From assembly GCA_964371615.1 (NCBI GenBank), contig CAYJMS010000002.1:124001-188000 (forward strand): a stretch of DNA of 64,000 bases. Reading direction: 5' to 3'. Under the pieces are notes generated by a model. It made no database searches, was not told the origin of the DNA, and worked only from the letters and a program-made list of their open reading frames with translations. Origin of the DNA: SpSt-333 sp964371615 (GTDB taxonomy: Bacteria; Bacteroidota; Ignavibacteria; UBA10030; UBA8401). This document shows positions 53,138-62,028 of the stretch, one piece after another. Every line of letters begins with the position of its first letter. Position 1 is the stretch's first letter. A program made the position numbers and the translations under genes.

Positions 53138-53980
53138 ATGATTCAATCTAAAGAAGAAATTCTTATCGAAGTCCTTCCTTATATACAGAAGTATGAAGGA
53201 AAAACATTTGTCGTAAAATACGGCGGTGCGGCGCAGACGGACGACGATCTGAAGAAGACATTTGCCAAGGATGTGACGCTGCTGAAGAAGATCGGCATCA
53301 ACATCATTATCGTTCATGGGGGCGGTAAGGAGATCACGCAGACCGCATCCGCACTCGGGATTGAGACGACATTCGTGAACGGGCACCGGTACACTGACGA
53401 AAAGATGGTTGACGTCGTAAAGATGGTCCTTGCCGGCAAGGTCAATACCGACATTGTCGCTACGATCAATCAAAACGACGGCGAGGCGGTGGGGATCAGC
53501 GGCGTGGATAACAATCTGTTTATCGCAGAACGGTATAAAGACAACGGCGAAGATATTGGGCTGGTCGGAACTATCACCTCCGTCAACATTTCGCTCATCA
53601 CCATGCTATTGAACAACAAACTGATGCCGGTCATCGCACCGATCGGCGTCGGTACGGACGGAACGATCTATAACGTGAATGCCGACCTCGCTGCGGCGGC
53701 TGTTGCCACTGCCGTGAATGCAGAAAAGCTGGTTTATCTCAGCGATGTGGAAGGGGTCTTTGCCCAAAAGGAATTGGTCTCCTCCCTAACCGAAGCGCAT
53801 GCGCAGGAATTATTGTCGCAGGGAATTATCAGCGGCGGAATGATTCCGAAGATCACCTCCGCCTTTTCCACACTCCATGCCGGAGTGAATAAAGTCCATA
53901 TGATCGACGGACGGAAAAAGCATTCGTTATTGCTTGAGATCTTTACCGATGAGGGCATCGGTACCGAATTAATTCGTTAA
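53138..53980 (+). CDS. argB: Acetylglutamate kinase
   Basis: 280 residues. Amino-acid kinase fold with FVVKYGGAAQTDDDLKK, INIIIVHGGGKEITQTAS and NVNADLAAAAVATAV. Second step of arginine synthesis, usually the arginine-inhibited one; an N-terminal helix (EEILIEVLPYIQKYEG) as in arginine-sensitive kinases is visible. Followed after 22 bases by argR. Confidence 0.96.
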   Translation: MIQSKEEILIEVLPYIQKYEGKTFVVKYGGAAQTDDDLKKTFAKDVTLLKKIGINIIIVHGGGKEITQTASALGIETTFVNGHRYTDEKMVDVVKMVLAGKVNTDIVATINQNDGEAVGISGVDNNLFIAERYKDNGEDIGLVGTITSVNISLITMLLNNKLMPVIAPIGVGTDGTIYNVNADLAAAAVATAVNAEKLVYLSDVEGVFAQKELVSSLTEAHAQELLSQGIISGGMIPKITSAFSTLHAGVNKVHMIDGRKKHSLLLEIFTDEGIGTELIR

Positions 53981-54002
53981 AAATTAGACCTCTAAAGGAC
54001 TT

Positions 54003-54446
54003 ATGAACAAACCACAAAGACTCTTTACGATCAAGGAAATCATACTCCATCAATCAGTCGGCAGCCAGGATGAACTCGCTTCCATGCTGAAAAAACGGGG
54101 ATACGATGTTACACAAGCGACACTCTCCCGCGATCTTGCGGAACTCGGCGTCGTCCGGACGCATACCGACAACGGCATGCGCTACCAATTGAGCGACGCG
54201 CAGGATGAACAGCAGTTTATGCCGATCATTTCCCGCGAAGTAATCTCGATCGAACGGAACGAGATGATGATCGTCATCCGCACGCTTCCCGGCAGAGCGC
54301 CGGGGGTTGCATCGTTCCTGGATTCGCAGCGGAATCAGCTCATTCTCGGAACGCTTGCCGGCGACGATACCGTGTTCGTCACCCCATCATCGGTAAAGAA
54401 GATATCAGGCGTCGAGACATTCATCAAAGACCTTTTTTTATCATAA
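54003..54446 (+). CDS. argR: Arginine repressor ArgR
   Basis: 147 residues. N-terminal winged helix ([32 protein letters not shown]) and the C-terminal hexamerisation and arginine-binding domain with [12 protein letters not shown]. Regulates arginine genes with arginine as co-repressor; its location in the operon suggests autoregulation. Candidate target sites lie before argC at 50193-50226. Confidence 0.95.
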   Translation: MNKPQRLFTIKEIILHQSVGSQDELASMLKKRGYDVTQATLSRDLAELGVVRTHTDNGMRYQLSDAQDEQQFMPIISREVISIERNEMMIVIRTLPGRAPGVASFLDSQRNQLILGTLAGDDTVFVTPSSVKKISGVETFIKDLFLS

Positions 54447-54469
54447 CCATCATTCAAAGGAAAACTACA

Positions 54470-55711
54470 GTGAAAAAAATGAAAATTGCCGTTGCATACT
54501 CGGGCGGACTGGACACGTCGGTCATCGTTAAATGGCTGAAGGATAAATACAATGCAGAGATCATTACCGTTACCGGCAATCTCGGCCAGAAGAAGGAATT
54601 GATCGGCGTCCCCGAAAAAGCGTATGCCTCCGGCGCCAAGAAGGTGTTCATGCAGAATCTTGAACAGGAATTTGTCTACGACTACATCTTTCCCGCATTA
54701 AAAGCAGGCGCGTTGTACGAACATAATTATCCCATGGCAACATCCCTCGGCAGGCCGCTGCTGGCAAAAGCGCTGGTGGAAGTGGCTAAGCGGGAACATT
54801 GCACGCATGTTGCGCACGGCTGCACGGGAAAAGGAAACGATCAGGTCCGTTTCGAAGTCTCCGTTATGGCGCTTGCGCCGGAGATGAAAGTGCTGGCGCC
54901 GCTGCGCGAGTGGGAATTTAAGTCGCGCGAAGAAGAGGTGGAATATTGCATGAAGCACAACATTCCCGTTAAAGCCACCAAAGATAGTCCATATTCGATT
55001 GACGAGAATATCTGGGGAACAAGCATCGAATGCGGCATACTCGAAGATCCGATGGAAGTGGCGCCGCAGGATGCGTATCAGCGGACGGTTTCTCCCGAAA
55101 ACGCGCCGGACAAACCGACGTATGTGACGATTGAATTTAAAGAGGGAGTTCCGGTCGGGTTGAACGGAAAGAAAATGGACGGCGTCACGCTGATCCATGC
55201 GTTGAACGAGATCGCCGGCGCGAACGGCGTCGGGCGGCTGGATCTCGTCGAGAACCGATTGGTCGGTATAAAATCCCGAGAGATTTACGAAGCCCCCGCC
55301 GCAATGACGCTGCACTTTGCCCATCGCGAACTGGAACGGCTGACGCTCGACAAAGAGGTAATGCATTACAAGGCAAAACTCTCCAACGATTATGCCGACA
55401 TTATTTACAACGGTACATGGTTCTCTCCCCTTCGCAAAGCGCTGGAAGCATTCGTGAACGTAACGCAGAAGAACGTGACCGGTATTGTGAAGTTGAAGTT
55501 GTATAAAGGCAATATCGAAATCGCCGGCAGGACTTCTCCCTATTCATTATATGACATAAAACTTGCGACATACACTGCGGAGGATACATTCGATCACACT
55601 GCGGCGCAAGGATTCATCTCTATCTATGGACTTCCGCTCAAAACATACAACAAAGTAAACAAAGAGAAATTTGTCAGAGTAAAAAAGGCATTGAAAAGAA
55701 AAAAGAAATAA
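54470..55711 (+). CDS. argG: Argininosuccinate synthase
   Basis: 413 residues. Starts GTG at 54470 with AAAGGA eight bases upstream; an ATG at 54479 is inside. ATP motif [10 protein letters not shown] at residues 7-16, then [11 protein letters not shown] and [10 protein letters not shown]. Condenses citrulline and aspartate. The expected neighbour argH is absent: a terminator follows, then the cassette array. Confidence 0.96.
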   Translation: MKKMKIAVAYSGGLDTSVIVKWLKDKYNAEIITVTGNLGQKKELIGVPEKAYASGAKKVFMQNLEQEFVYDYIFPALKAGALYEHNYPMATSLGRPLLAKALVEVAKREHCTHVAHGCTGKGNDQVRFEVSVMALAPEMKVLAPLREWEFKSREEEVEYCMKHNIPVKATKDSPYSIDENIWGTSIECGILEDPMEVAPQDAYQRTVSPENAPDKPTYVTIEFKEGVPVGLNGKKMDGVTLIHALNEIAGANGVGRLDLVENRLVGIKSREIYEAPAAMTLHFAHRELERLTLDKEVMHYKAKLSNDYADIIYNGTWFSPLRKALEAFVNVTQKNVTGIVKLKLYKGNIEIAGRTSPYSLYDIKLATYTAEDTFDHTAAQGFISIYGLPLKTYNKVNKEKFVRVKKALKRKKK

Positions 55712-55735
55712 CAGACTAAAACATCTCTTACACGA

Positions 55736-55778
55736 AAAGAGTCCGATCGCACCATGCGAAAGGACTCTTTCTGTTTTA
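55736..55778 (+). terminator. Rho-independent terminator of the arg operon
   Basis: Nine-pair stem AAAGAGTCC/GGACTCTTT (55736-55770) with a 17-base loop, then CTGTTTTAT. It begins 25 bases after the argG stop. Confidence 0.85.
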
Positions 55779-56030
55779 TAGACCCCCTTTATGCTCTTCG
55801 GAGTAGTCTCAATTTCAATTAATATTGAGGTGTCAAGAAAAAAGTATTGGCGATTCTGGTATTTGGGGGAATTGAGGTTGATGATTAGTGCGAAATACTC
55901 TACATTCTTGGCATTATGTATAGGCGATATTAGGCAGTCTATCACGCTAATAACTCACATATTTCTAACTTACACAGTTTAGAAACTAGTTAGGCGTTTC
56001 CACTTTGATCAATTCCTAAGGACTTTTAGC
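55779..56030 (+). other. Leader of the cassette array, with an attI-like core at 55989-55995
   Basis: AT-rich sequence without a convincing gene. At its right end GTTAGGC (55989-55995) is preceded by AGAAACTA rather than by a long repeat, as expected where a first cassette has joined an attI site. A short frame at 55791-55982 has no RBS or family and is not called. No integrase gene is present on either strand. Confidence 0.35.
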
Positions 56031-56330
56031 ATGCCTAAAAATATCGACAATATTCCGGTTGACTTAAATAAAATGTTTGAAATTGTTGCCAATGAGTTGT
56101 GCGACACTTTTACAACGGCGGATGTTTTAAGAATTTATTCTGGTGGGTTTCATAGTAATATTGGAGTTCCGGCAACAAGATCATTTAATGCATTATTTGG
56201 GAAAATCCTCAAAAGACATGAAAAGTTTCTCAACATTAGAGAAATTCGTGCTGGAGTCAGTGTTAAAGACGACGATGGTAGGCAAACCAGTGCGTCGATG
56301 TGGAAACGCCTTACGAGACGCTCAACCTAA
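56031..56330 (+). CDS. Cassette gene 1: unknown 99-residue protein
   Basis: Begins 36 bases after the GTTAGGC core, with AAGGAC upstream of the ATG. Soluble, mixed helix and basic, no signal; the central FTTADVLRIYSGGFHSNIG segment looks like a small helical unit. Its stop codon (TAA) lies inside the CCTAAC box that starts the next attC-like site, as is common for integron cassettes. No family recognised. Confidence 0.6.
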   Translation: MPKNIDNIPVDLNKMFEIVANELCDTFTTADVLRIYSGGFHSNIGVPATRSFNALFGKILKRHEKFLNIREIRAGVSVKDDDGRQTSASMWKRLTRRST

Positions 56331-56471
56331 CGTTGCAATCGCGGGCGCGCCTAAACTGAAATTGTTGAGTAATCTAACCAAATATTACGATACGAAACAG
56401 CATATTAAACTTAATAAACGGCAGTAGCCCGCTGGGACATTGCAACGCAGGTTAGATCCAGTCCGTTAGGC
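56325..56471 (+). repeat. attC-like site 1
   Basis: 147 bases from ACCTAAC (56325-56331) to GTTAGGC (56465-56471). Inverted pairs: the ends themselves and, inside, GTTGCAAT...CGGGC against GCCCG...ATTGCAAC. Its right end TCCAGTCCGTTAGGC is shared by several other sites of the array. Confidence 0.65.
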
Positions 56472-56497
56472 AGGCGGAATAATTAATTCGAGGTTTT

Positions 56498-57091
56498 ATG
56501 GAATTAGCAAAAATAGTATTGGAATATATTCAAGCGATTCTGACAGCTCAAGTAGTTATTGGAATTGTTGTGATTCTGTTTTACAGAAAGTTTAATGTTG
56601 AACTCAAGAATTTAATTGACCGGATAGCTAGTGTAAAATTCCCTGGAGGCGAAATATCTACCCCTCAACAGGCGAAGTCAATTATTGAAAATAATGATCC
56701 CAAAAATATACCTAGCGTTCCTTCAACAGATAAGACTATTGCTACAGAAGGATTTAGTCTGACCCCTGAACAGGCCAAACAAATTAAAGATTTATTTGAT
56801 GCCGAACGTGCAAAGGCTTATCTCTGGGAGTATAGATATCTTAATTATTACTTAGTGCTTAAATCTCAGCGAGTATTAGATTGGCTTTCTGCTCTACAAT
56901 CAAATACAACAATATCGTTTTACGATAGTTTTTGGCAACCAATTATTCCCGAATCTAATGAAAGAAAAGCCATTATTGATGCTCTTCAGCAACACCACCT
57001 TATCGTTTTAAATGGAGAATTAATCGAAGTATCTCCTAAGGGTAAAGAATACATCCAATGGCGCGGTCCTCTACCTAAATTGCCCGCCTAA
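56498..57091 (+). CDS. Cassette gene 2: membrane-anchored protein with winged-helix-like C-terminus
   Basis: 197 residues. One N-terminal membrane helix (about residues 10-30, AQVVIGIVVILFYRKF), a charged linker, then a soluble part from residue 90. The last 40 residues (IDALQQHHLIVLNGELIEVS then PKGKEYIQWRG) look like a winged-helix wing. Similar proteins of unknown role are scattered in many bacteria, from memory. It starts 26 bases after attC-like site 1. Confidence 0.65.
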   Translation: MELAKIVLEYIQAILTAQVVIGIVVILFYRKFNVELKNLIDRIASVKFPGGEISTPQQAKSIIENNDPKNIPSVPSTDKTIATEGFSLTPEQAKQIKDLFDAERAKAYLWEYRYLNYYLVLKSQRVLDWLSALQSNTTISFYDSFWQPIIPESNERKAIIDALQQHHLIVLNGELIEVSPKGKEYIQWRGPLPKLPA

Positions 57092-57107
57092 CCAGCGGAA
57101 AGAATTA
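57086..57107 (+). repeat. Remnant attC-like left box between cassette genes 2 and 3
   Basis: GCCTAAC at 57086-57092 overlaps the stop of gene 2, but no matching GTTAGGC follows and gene 3 starts 15 bases later. Either the right part was lost, fusing two cassettes, or genes 2 and 3 form one two-gene cassette that ends at the site 57360-57527. Confidence 0.4.
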
Positions 57108-57365
57108 ATGGGAAATGTCCCCAAAATACTAACAGATGCTTTTTATGAAAACGATCATAATTCTCTGTTTTCATTTTTTGTCAACGATATAGTTATTGTT
57201 AAATCGGGTGACAATTCGGGGAAACGGGCGTGGGTTATTTCACTAGAAGAATATGAACCAGAACAACATTATCTCGTGGAATTCGAAGATGGCGGAGACG
57301 CAATTCTCCCGGTTTCGATATTATCCCGATTTGACACCAACAATCAAGGTCAGTCCGCTGGCTAA
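57108..57365 (+). CDS. Cassette gene 3: small SH3/KOW-like protein
   Basis: 85 residues; ATG preceded by GGAAAG. The core VNDIVIVKSGDNSGKRAWVI through YLVEFEDGGDAILPVSIL reads as a small SH3-like (KOW) barrel. It begins 16 bases after gene 2 and its stop overlaps the next CTAAC box. Function unknown; similar short barrels occur among cassette and immunity proteins. Confidence 0.6.
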   Translation: MGNVPKILTDAFYENDHNSLFSFFVNDIVIVKSGDNSGKRAWVISLEEYEPEQHYLVEFEDGGDAILPVSILSRFDTNNQGQSAG

Positions 57366-57527
57366 CATACGAGTCGCTCAAGTTGACGCCCAAACCTCCG
57401 GCGCGTCCGAAACTCGAGTGACGAGAAATCTAAACACATCTTACGGCAGGACAAGTAATCGGCGAATTTAAAAACAGTTGCACAGCTCTGGAGCATTTGC
57501 ACGCCGCTTAGTTCCGGTCCGTTAGGC
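57360..57527 (+). repeat. attC-like site 2
   Basis: 168 bases from GGCTAAC (57360-57366) to GTTAGGC (57521-57527). Right end CGCTTAGTTCCGGTCCGTTAGGC closely matches the right ends of sites 1, 3 and 4. Internal pairing is weaker than in site 1. Confidence 0.6.
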
Positions 57528-57549
57528 AGCAAATAGGAATATCCAACCA

Positions 57550-58008
57550 ATGCTTACACGATTCTCTATATTTATTATTCTTTCTCTTTGCATTAGCTGT
57601 CGATCCGTGGACACTCATAAACGCAATCGAATGGATAGTTTTTCAAAATATTTACCTATCGTTATTTTTAATGACACGGTAATTGACACCTCAGCCGATT
57701 TGTCACATGCACCACAATTAGGAACAACACTTAATCCAACAAATAAACCTGAATGGATAGAACCCGTTGGAGCGATATATCCTGAAACTGCACGAAGTAG
57801 CGGTATTGAATGTGATGTGTGGATGAATGTTTTAATCAATCCAGAAGGAAGGGTGTTAAAAGCAATAATATTCAAAAGTGATGATGCAAGGTTTAATTAT
57901 AACAGTCTTCACGCAATTGTTCAATGGAGGTTTTCTCCAGCGATGTATGGTAATTCAGCAGGATATTACTGGATGCAAATGCCATTGAAATTTAGATTAC
58001 ATGAGTGA
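57550..58008 (+). CDS. Cassette gene 4: lipoprotein with TonB C-terminal-like domain
   Basis: 152 residues. Lipoprotein signal with lipobox SLCISC (Cys about residue 17), a spacer, and from about residue 70 a TonB-C-like domain: YPETARSSGIECDVWMNVLI, NPEGRVLKAIIFKSDD and a final strand MPLKFRLHE. As a lipoprotein it lacks the inner-membrane helix of true TonB, so a periplasmic or outer-membrane accessory role is more likely than energy transduction. Starts 22 bases after site 2. Confidence 0.7.
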   Translation: MLTRFSIFIILSLCISCRSVDTHKRNRMDSFSKYLPIVIFNDTVIDTSADLSHAPQLGTTLNPTNKPEWIEPVGAIYPETARSSGIECDVWMNVLINPEGRVLKAIIFKSDDARFNYNSLHAIVQWRFSPAMYGNSAGYYWMQMPLKFRLHE

Positions 58009-58025
58009 TAAAATTATTGTTTGCT

Positions 58026-58282
58026 GCCTAACCATATTAAAAAGGAACTAGTCCCGCCATAGGCGGGTGTCGCAAAGAACGCTCCACAAGAGAGAAAGTA
58101 ACACTCTTCGAATAACGAAATAAAATGATGCGGTCAAATGTTTTTTTGCGCCACAGGCGCATCCCTCCTGCCCTATTGCGGAGGGTTAAACGTCAGGCTG
58201 GTTGCCACGCGGCTTACATTCCCGCCGCGTTGTTAGCGTCCGCTGTTTGCTGGCGGATTGGTGGAGTTCCAGTCCGTTAGGC
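58026..58282 (+). repeat. attC-like site 3
   Basis: 257 bases from GCCTAAC (58026-58032) to GTTAGGC (58276-58282). Contains CCCGCC/GGCGGG hairpins and a segment, TTAAAAAGGAAC...AAATGATGC.GTCAAATG...GCATCCCTCCTGCCC, shared with site 4 (58789-58961). Right end is GGAGTTCCAGTCCGTTAGGC. Confidence 0.65.
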
Positions 58283-58302
58283 TGCAAATAGAAAGGGCTT
58301 CT

Positions 58303-58767
58303 ATGAAATTACATATTTTCGTTTCAATAATGTTTTTCTTCTTAATAATAGGTTGTCAAAAGCAGGAAGACTCCTTTTGCATTTCGGTTACAGATGATGG
58401 AATTGTAGATTCAATAACCATTGCGAAGTATGATTCAATTTACACACAATTGGGTAATATGAAATTTCAAGATTCACTCATAATATCCAATTCCTGGTAT
58501 CGTAATTTTGCTCCTGCGTTTATAAAGCATATCATAAATGCAAATATACCATGGGATAAAACAGTATCTATTTGGATTGATTTGTGTTGTTCCTCTGATG
58601 GCAACATTGAACGGGTTTTATATGGATCCAGAGATCTGACAGATTCGAATCTTGAAGAACAATTTTGTAAAAGTGTGGAATCATTTGCATCAACGTATAC
58701 ATTCCCGGTAAAGATAAATAAACGTTATAGCCAATGTGGTTCGTTTAGATTTGGCCCAACCAATTAA
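58303..58767 (+). CDS. Cassette gene 5: small lipoprotein of unknown function
   Basis: 154 residues from the ATG at 58303, after AAAGGG. Lipobox LIIGC with Cys about residue 18, then a soluble domain with IWIDLCCSSDGNIERVLYGS and several cysteines. The late strand pattern loosely recalls TonB-C folds, but no family can be named. A longer frame from 58258 would start inside the attC-like site. Confidence 0.65.
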   Translation: MKLHIFVSIMFFFLIIGCQKQEDSFCISVTDDGIVDSITIAKYDSIYTQLGNMKFQDSLIISNSWYRNFAPAFIKHIINANIPWDKTVSIWIDLCCSSDGNIERVLYGSRDLTDSNLEEQFCKSVESFASTYTFPVKINKRYSQCGSFRFGPTN

Positions 58768-58788
58768 ATATCCTTTTAAATATTTGTT

Positions 58789-58961
58789 ACCTGACAATAT
58801 TAAAAAGGAACCCGCCAGAGGCGGGTGCCACAAATCGCATCAAGAAATAAAATGATGCAGTCAAATGTTCTTTTGCGATACAGGCGCATCCCTCCTGCCC
58901 TATTGCGGAGGGTAACCGGCAGGAAGGTTGTCGCGCGCAGTTTAGCTCCAGTCCGTTAGGC
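58789..58961 (+). repeat. attC-like site 4
   Basis: 173 bases from ACCTGAC (58789-58795, one change from CCTAAC) to GTTAGGC (58955-58961). It is clearly homologous to site 3 along most of its length, with a CCCGCC/GGCGGG hairpin near the left end. Right end GTTTAGCTCCAGTCCGTTAGGC. Confidence 0.65.
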
Positions 58962-58978
58962 CACTTCAAAAACCATTT

Positions 58979-59578
58979 ATGAAATATATCTTATTATTAT
59001 TTTGTCTTTTGTTTTCGAATGAAGCAACTGCTCAAGAAAAAGATTCTGCTTTATATCGATACGGTTTTATTCTTGATTTTAAAAATGAGTTTATAGATCA
59101 ATTTGGTTTTAAATATAAAGCATCAAATGATTTATCGTATTTTATTCGCGCAATGATATTCTATGACAATTCGACAATTACTTCTCCGCAATCGGATGAT
59201 GTCATTAACAAACAGAATGGGTTTACAATTAATATTGGATTTGAATACGTAATAACAAGAGTAAATGATCTCTCTTTTTTTGTGATCGTTGGCGGTGGTG
59301 TTAAAACCTACAATTCCGGCCAACCATATTACTATAATCCTGAATATTCTACCTACAAGAATGATGCAATAATGTATTATTCCTTTATTTCCGGAGCTGG
59401 GGTTGAATATTATTTTACCAAACAATTCTCACTCTCTGGCTACCAAACAATTGCTTTTGAATATTCGAGGCAAAATGTAACTTCCGGCGATCCTGTAATA
59501 ACTAATTCCATAAGTAGCGCAACATTAACACAATTAAAATTATTAAGTACTAAAATTGCAATCACTTTTTATTTATAA
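58979..59578 (+). CDS. Cassette gene 6: exported beta-barrel-like protein
   Basis: 199 residues. Signal peptide MKYILLLFCLLFSNEATAQ, then alternating hydrophobic strands rich in Tyr and Phe, ending KLLSTKIAITFYL with a terminal aromatic-Leu, as in small outer-membrane barrels. No family named. Starts 17 bases after site 4. Confidence 0.65.
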   Translation: MKYILLLFCLLFSNEATAQEKDSALYRYGFILDFKNEFIDQFGFKYKASNDLSYFIRAMIFYDNSTITSPQSDDVINKQNGFTINIGFEYVITRVNDLSFFVIVGGGVKTYNSGQPYYYNPEYSTYKNDAIMYYSFISGAGVEYYFTKQFSLSGYQTIAFEYSRQNVTSGDPVITNSISSATLTQLKLLSTKIAITFYL

Positions 59579-59790
59579 CAAATACGTCGACACACCAATC
59601 GCTCATTCTGACGGTGTAACCTCTTGTGCTCCATACTTGCGAGAGTTGAGAAATGAACTTATATCAAACGATATAGATAGTTTTTGATATTTTAAAACAC
59701 AATCCAACGCGCTTGAACGCCTGCCTGCCATGCCTAAGGCAGGTACATCGGCAGGCAGGTTTGCGCGATAATTAATTCCGTCCGTTAGAC
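59579..59790 (+). repeat. attC-like site 5 (left box unclear)
   Basis: Ends in GTTAGAC at 59784-59790 after ATTCCGTCC. No clear CCTAAC box is found; the best is GTGTAAC at 59614-59620. A palindrome CCTGCCTGCC/GGCAGGCAGG near 59720-59760 appears inserted in the site. Confidence 0.5.
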
Positions 59791-59797
59791 AGTTAAA

Positions 59798-60415
59798 ATG
59801 ATTTCTAAAATATTTACATACAGTTTTCTTGCTGTCGCTGTTACATATCTGTTTTTGACTATGCACTATAAAAGCGCGCACCCAATTGATCAGTATTATT
59901 TCTTAATAAACAAACCCATAAATTATGATACATTGGTATTTATCAAGCATTATAATATACGTGAGATGTATGATGAAAATAATTGGCGATATTACGAATC
60001 CGACAAACAACGATTGCCTAATACGTATTTAGATACAAATTGGGGGTATTTTTTTGAAGGAATTTGCAGGAACAATTTATCGCAGCCATTGTATTTATCT
60101 GGAGTCCAGGTATTTTATGGACCAAAAAACAGTGAATATCCTTGGAAGATGTCGGTAAGAATCAATGCACGAAAGAATAAAACGCACGTGAATAATTTAA
60201 TAGAAAGTCACGCACCATTTGATATTACAATTACTCCCCAACCTCGTTATCGAGGTGATAATAACATATTGAAAGATTCTATCAATAATAATATTATGGA
60301 GTCAGGCAAATATCATATTATTCTCACTACAACCATGGGTAAATTTGATATATATCCGACTGAGTATAGAATTGAAAATTTATTGGATCTCTTAAAGAGA
60401 TGGTATCCTAAGTAA
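59798..60415 (+). CDS. Cassette gene 7: protein with N-terminal membrane helix
   Basis: 205 residues. One hydrophobic segment at residues 5-24 (FTYSFLAVAVTYLFLTMHY), probably an uncleaved anchor, then a soluble domain rich in Tyr, Asn and Asp. No motif or family recognised. Starts seven bases after site 5. Confidence 0.6.
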   Translation: MISKIFTYSFLAVAVTYLFLTMHYKSAHPIDQYYFLINKPINYDTLVFIKHYNIREMYDENNWRYYESDKQRLPNTYLDTNWGYFFEGICRNNLSQPLYLSGVQVFYGPKNSEYPWKMSVRINARKNKTHVNNLIESHAPFDITITPQPRYRGDNNILKDSINNNIMESGKYHIILTTTMGKFDIYPTEYRIENLLDLLKRWYPK

Positions 60416-60418
60416 GCC

Positions 60419-60648
60419 GCCTAACAAAGCAAGCCATCGTGACGGGACGGGCGGCGAATCGAGCGCGCGAAACAAGTATAGCGATACACCTAATTGCATC
60501 GCAGTCATATATCACAAATAAACAGTTTAGCACGCGCGGCGGCAGGAGTAAACTGAAATATTCTACCGCACGCAGATTACCTATCCCCGCCCGCCTGTGG
60601 CGTTCGGGCGGGCGCCGCGCTATGTGGCGGAGAGCCAGTCCAAAATGC
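60419..60648 (+). repeat. attC-like site 6 with degenerate right end
   Basis: Starts GCCTAAC (60419-60425), four bases after the gene 7 stop codon. Its right end, AGAGCCAGTCCAAAATGC, aligns with CCAGTCCGTTAGGC of the others, but the core is lost. It shares with site 8 an AACGAG/GCGCGAAACAAGT segment on the left and, on the right, a hairpin CCCGCCCG...CGGGCGGG. 60649-60791 is an AT-rich leader before the next gene. Confidence 0.55.
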
Positions 60649-60791
60649 AGATATTTTGTTTATCTATCCTTTATGATATACCAATCATATTGAGGAAACA
60701 TTGAACAGTTTATATTTCTATTTATTATATTCACAGTACTATTTGAATGTTTTCATGACAGGAGTATGAATTATTCAAAGGAATATTATTT

Positions 60792-61691
60792 ATGAAAAAT
60801 ATTCTGTTATCAGTGATAAGTATAATGATAGTACTATCATTTTCATGTACGAGAAATACATTAAATGAACCTCAATTTGATATTCCTGTATTAACGGTAA
60901 CTACAGATTCATCAACCAATATTACGGCATATGGTGCGATAGTCCATGGAACTATTAATTCCAATGGAATTGCTTGTATGTGTTACTTTGAATATGGGAC
61001 AACTACTGCCTATGGAAACCAAAGTATACATAAAAATCTTGATTCTGGGTTGGCAATAATCGCGGTCAGCGATACGTTGCTCCATTTGCAGCCATCGACT
61101 CTCTATCATTACTGCCTGGTGTGTTCTAACAAATACGGTATAAGCAGAGGTGACGACCAATCATTTACAACAGTGATAGATGATTATTTCCCTCACACAA
61201 CCGGCAGTCAATGGAAATATTCCTTCTACGATGCTGTAAATCTCAGATCTGATACCGTTACAGTTACTATTACTCGTTCCGGAAACTGGGAATATGCCGC
61301 CTCCTCAGGTGCTTCTGGCTACCCTTCATACACGGAAGGAGTTACAGTGACTCCAACTATGGTTCAAATGAGTTCCAACTCTACAGAGAGCCGCATTTAT
61401 AATATTCCATTCATTGCAGGCAATACTTGGCACGGACCACCACCTCAATATTCTTTTGTAAATTATTCGGTTTCAAAACTAGATAGCATAACAACTCAAG
61501 CAGGGAAATTTTTCGGAGCCTTTCGCATTCAAATGGCAGCTTTTAATGGTGGAAATACCACCTATATTGATGATCGGATCTTCGTACCAAAGATTGGTTT
61601 TGTAAAAAGGAGCGAATCTGTAAGCGGCGCGGCTATAGGAACTGTATCATCTTATAGTTGGAGTCTTATTTCGTTCAAGATCGTCCCTTAA
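60792..61691 (+). CDS. Cassette gene 8: lipoprotein with Fn3-like domain
   Basis: 299 residues. Lipobox VLSFSC (Cys about residue 19). Residues about 32-125 look like a fibronectin type III or similar beta-sandwich (YGAIVHGTINSNG, then LQPSTLYHYCLVCSNKYGIS), followed by a beta-rich C-terminal domain starting DDYFPHTTGSQWKYSFYD. Surface-exposed or periplasmic. This is the longest gap (143 bases) between an attC-like end and its gene. Confidence 0.65.
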   Translation: MKNILLSVISIMIVLSFSCTRNTLNEPQFDIPVLTVTTDSSTNITAYGAIVHGTINSNGIACMCYFEYGTTTAYGNQSIHKNLDSGLAIIAVSDTLLHLQPSTLYHYCLVCSNKYGISRGDDQSFTTVIDDYFPHTTGSQWKYSFYDAVNLRSDTVTVTITRSGNWEYAASSGASGYPSYTEGVTVTPTMVQMSSNSTESRIYNIPFIAGNTWHGPPPQYSFVNYSVSKLDSITTQAGKFFGAFRIQMAAFNGGNTTYIDDRIFVPKIGFVKRSESVSGAAIGTVSSYSWSLISFKIVP

Positions 61692-61695
61692 AATG

Positions 61696-61993
61696 CCATG
61701 TAACCACTTTAAAAAGGAAAGAATCAATAAAATAACAGCTCACCGAAAGCACAATTGGAAGAGCGAGAACAAGTGATGATATACAGTTTGGATGTGTTGA
61801 CTACCTGGTTCTGTATTAAAAGTCAATAGTATAACGTAACTATTTCAAAAGACACAACAACAGATTATCGGACACCTAACTCAGAATCGCAAGAGAAGAG
61901 ATTATTTCTACCGCACACGGATCACCTGCCCCCGCCCGACTGTGGCGTTCGGGTGGGCGATGTGCTGTTTGGCAGGGTTCCCATCCGTTAGGC
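61696..61993 (+). repeat. attC-like site 7
   Basis: About 300 bases. The left end TGTAACCACTTTAAAAAGGAA matches the start of sites 3 and 4, and an ACCTAAC box occurs at 61874-61880. The right end is CCCATCCGTTAGGC (61987-61993). Contains the CCCGCCCG...GGGTGGGC hairpin copy at about 61935-61960. Confidence 0.55.
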
Positions 61994-62028
61994 AGTTGAC
62001 TTAATCATACACAAACATCAAAAGAATT

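Noticed and set aside
55547..55945. 132-residue minus-strand frame at the array boundary, considered as an integrase remnant
   Set aside because: It overlaps the argG 3' end and the terminator and shows no tyrosine-recombinase motifs.
60439..60693. 84-residue open frame inside attC-like site 6
   Set aside because: Lies within a repeat shared by other sites, and is Arg-rich low-complexity sequence without RBS.
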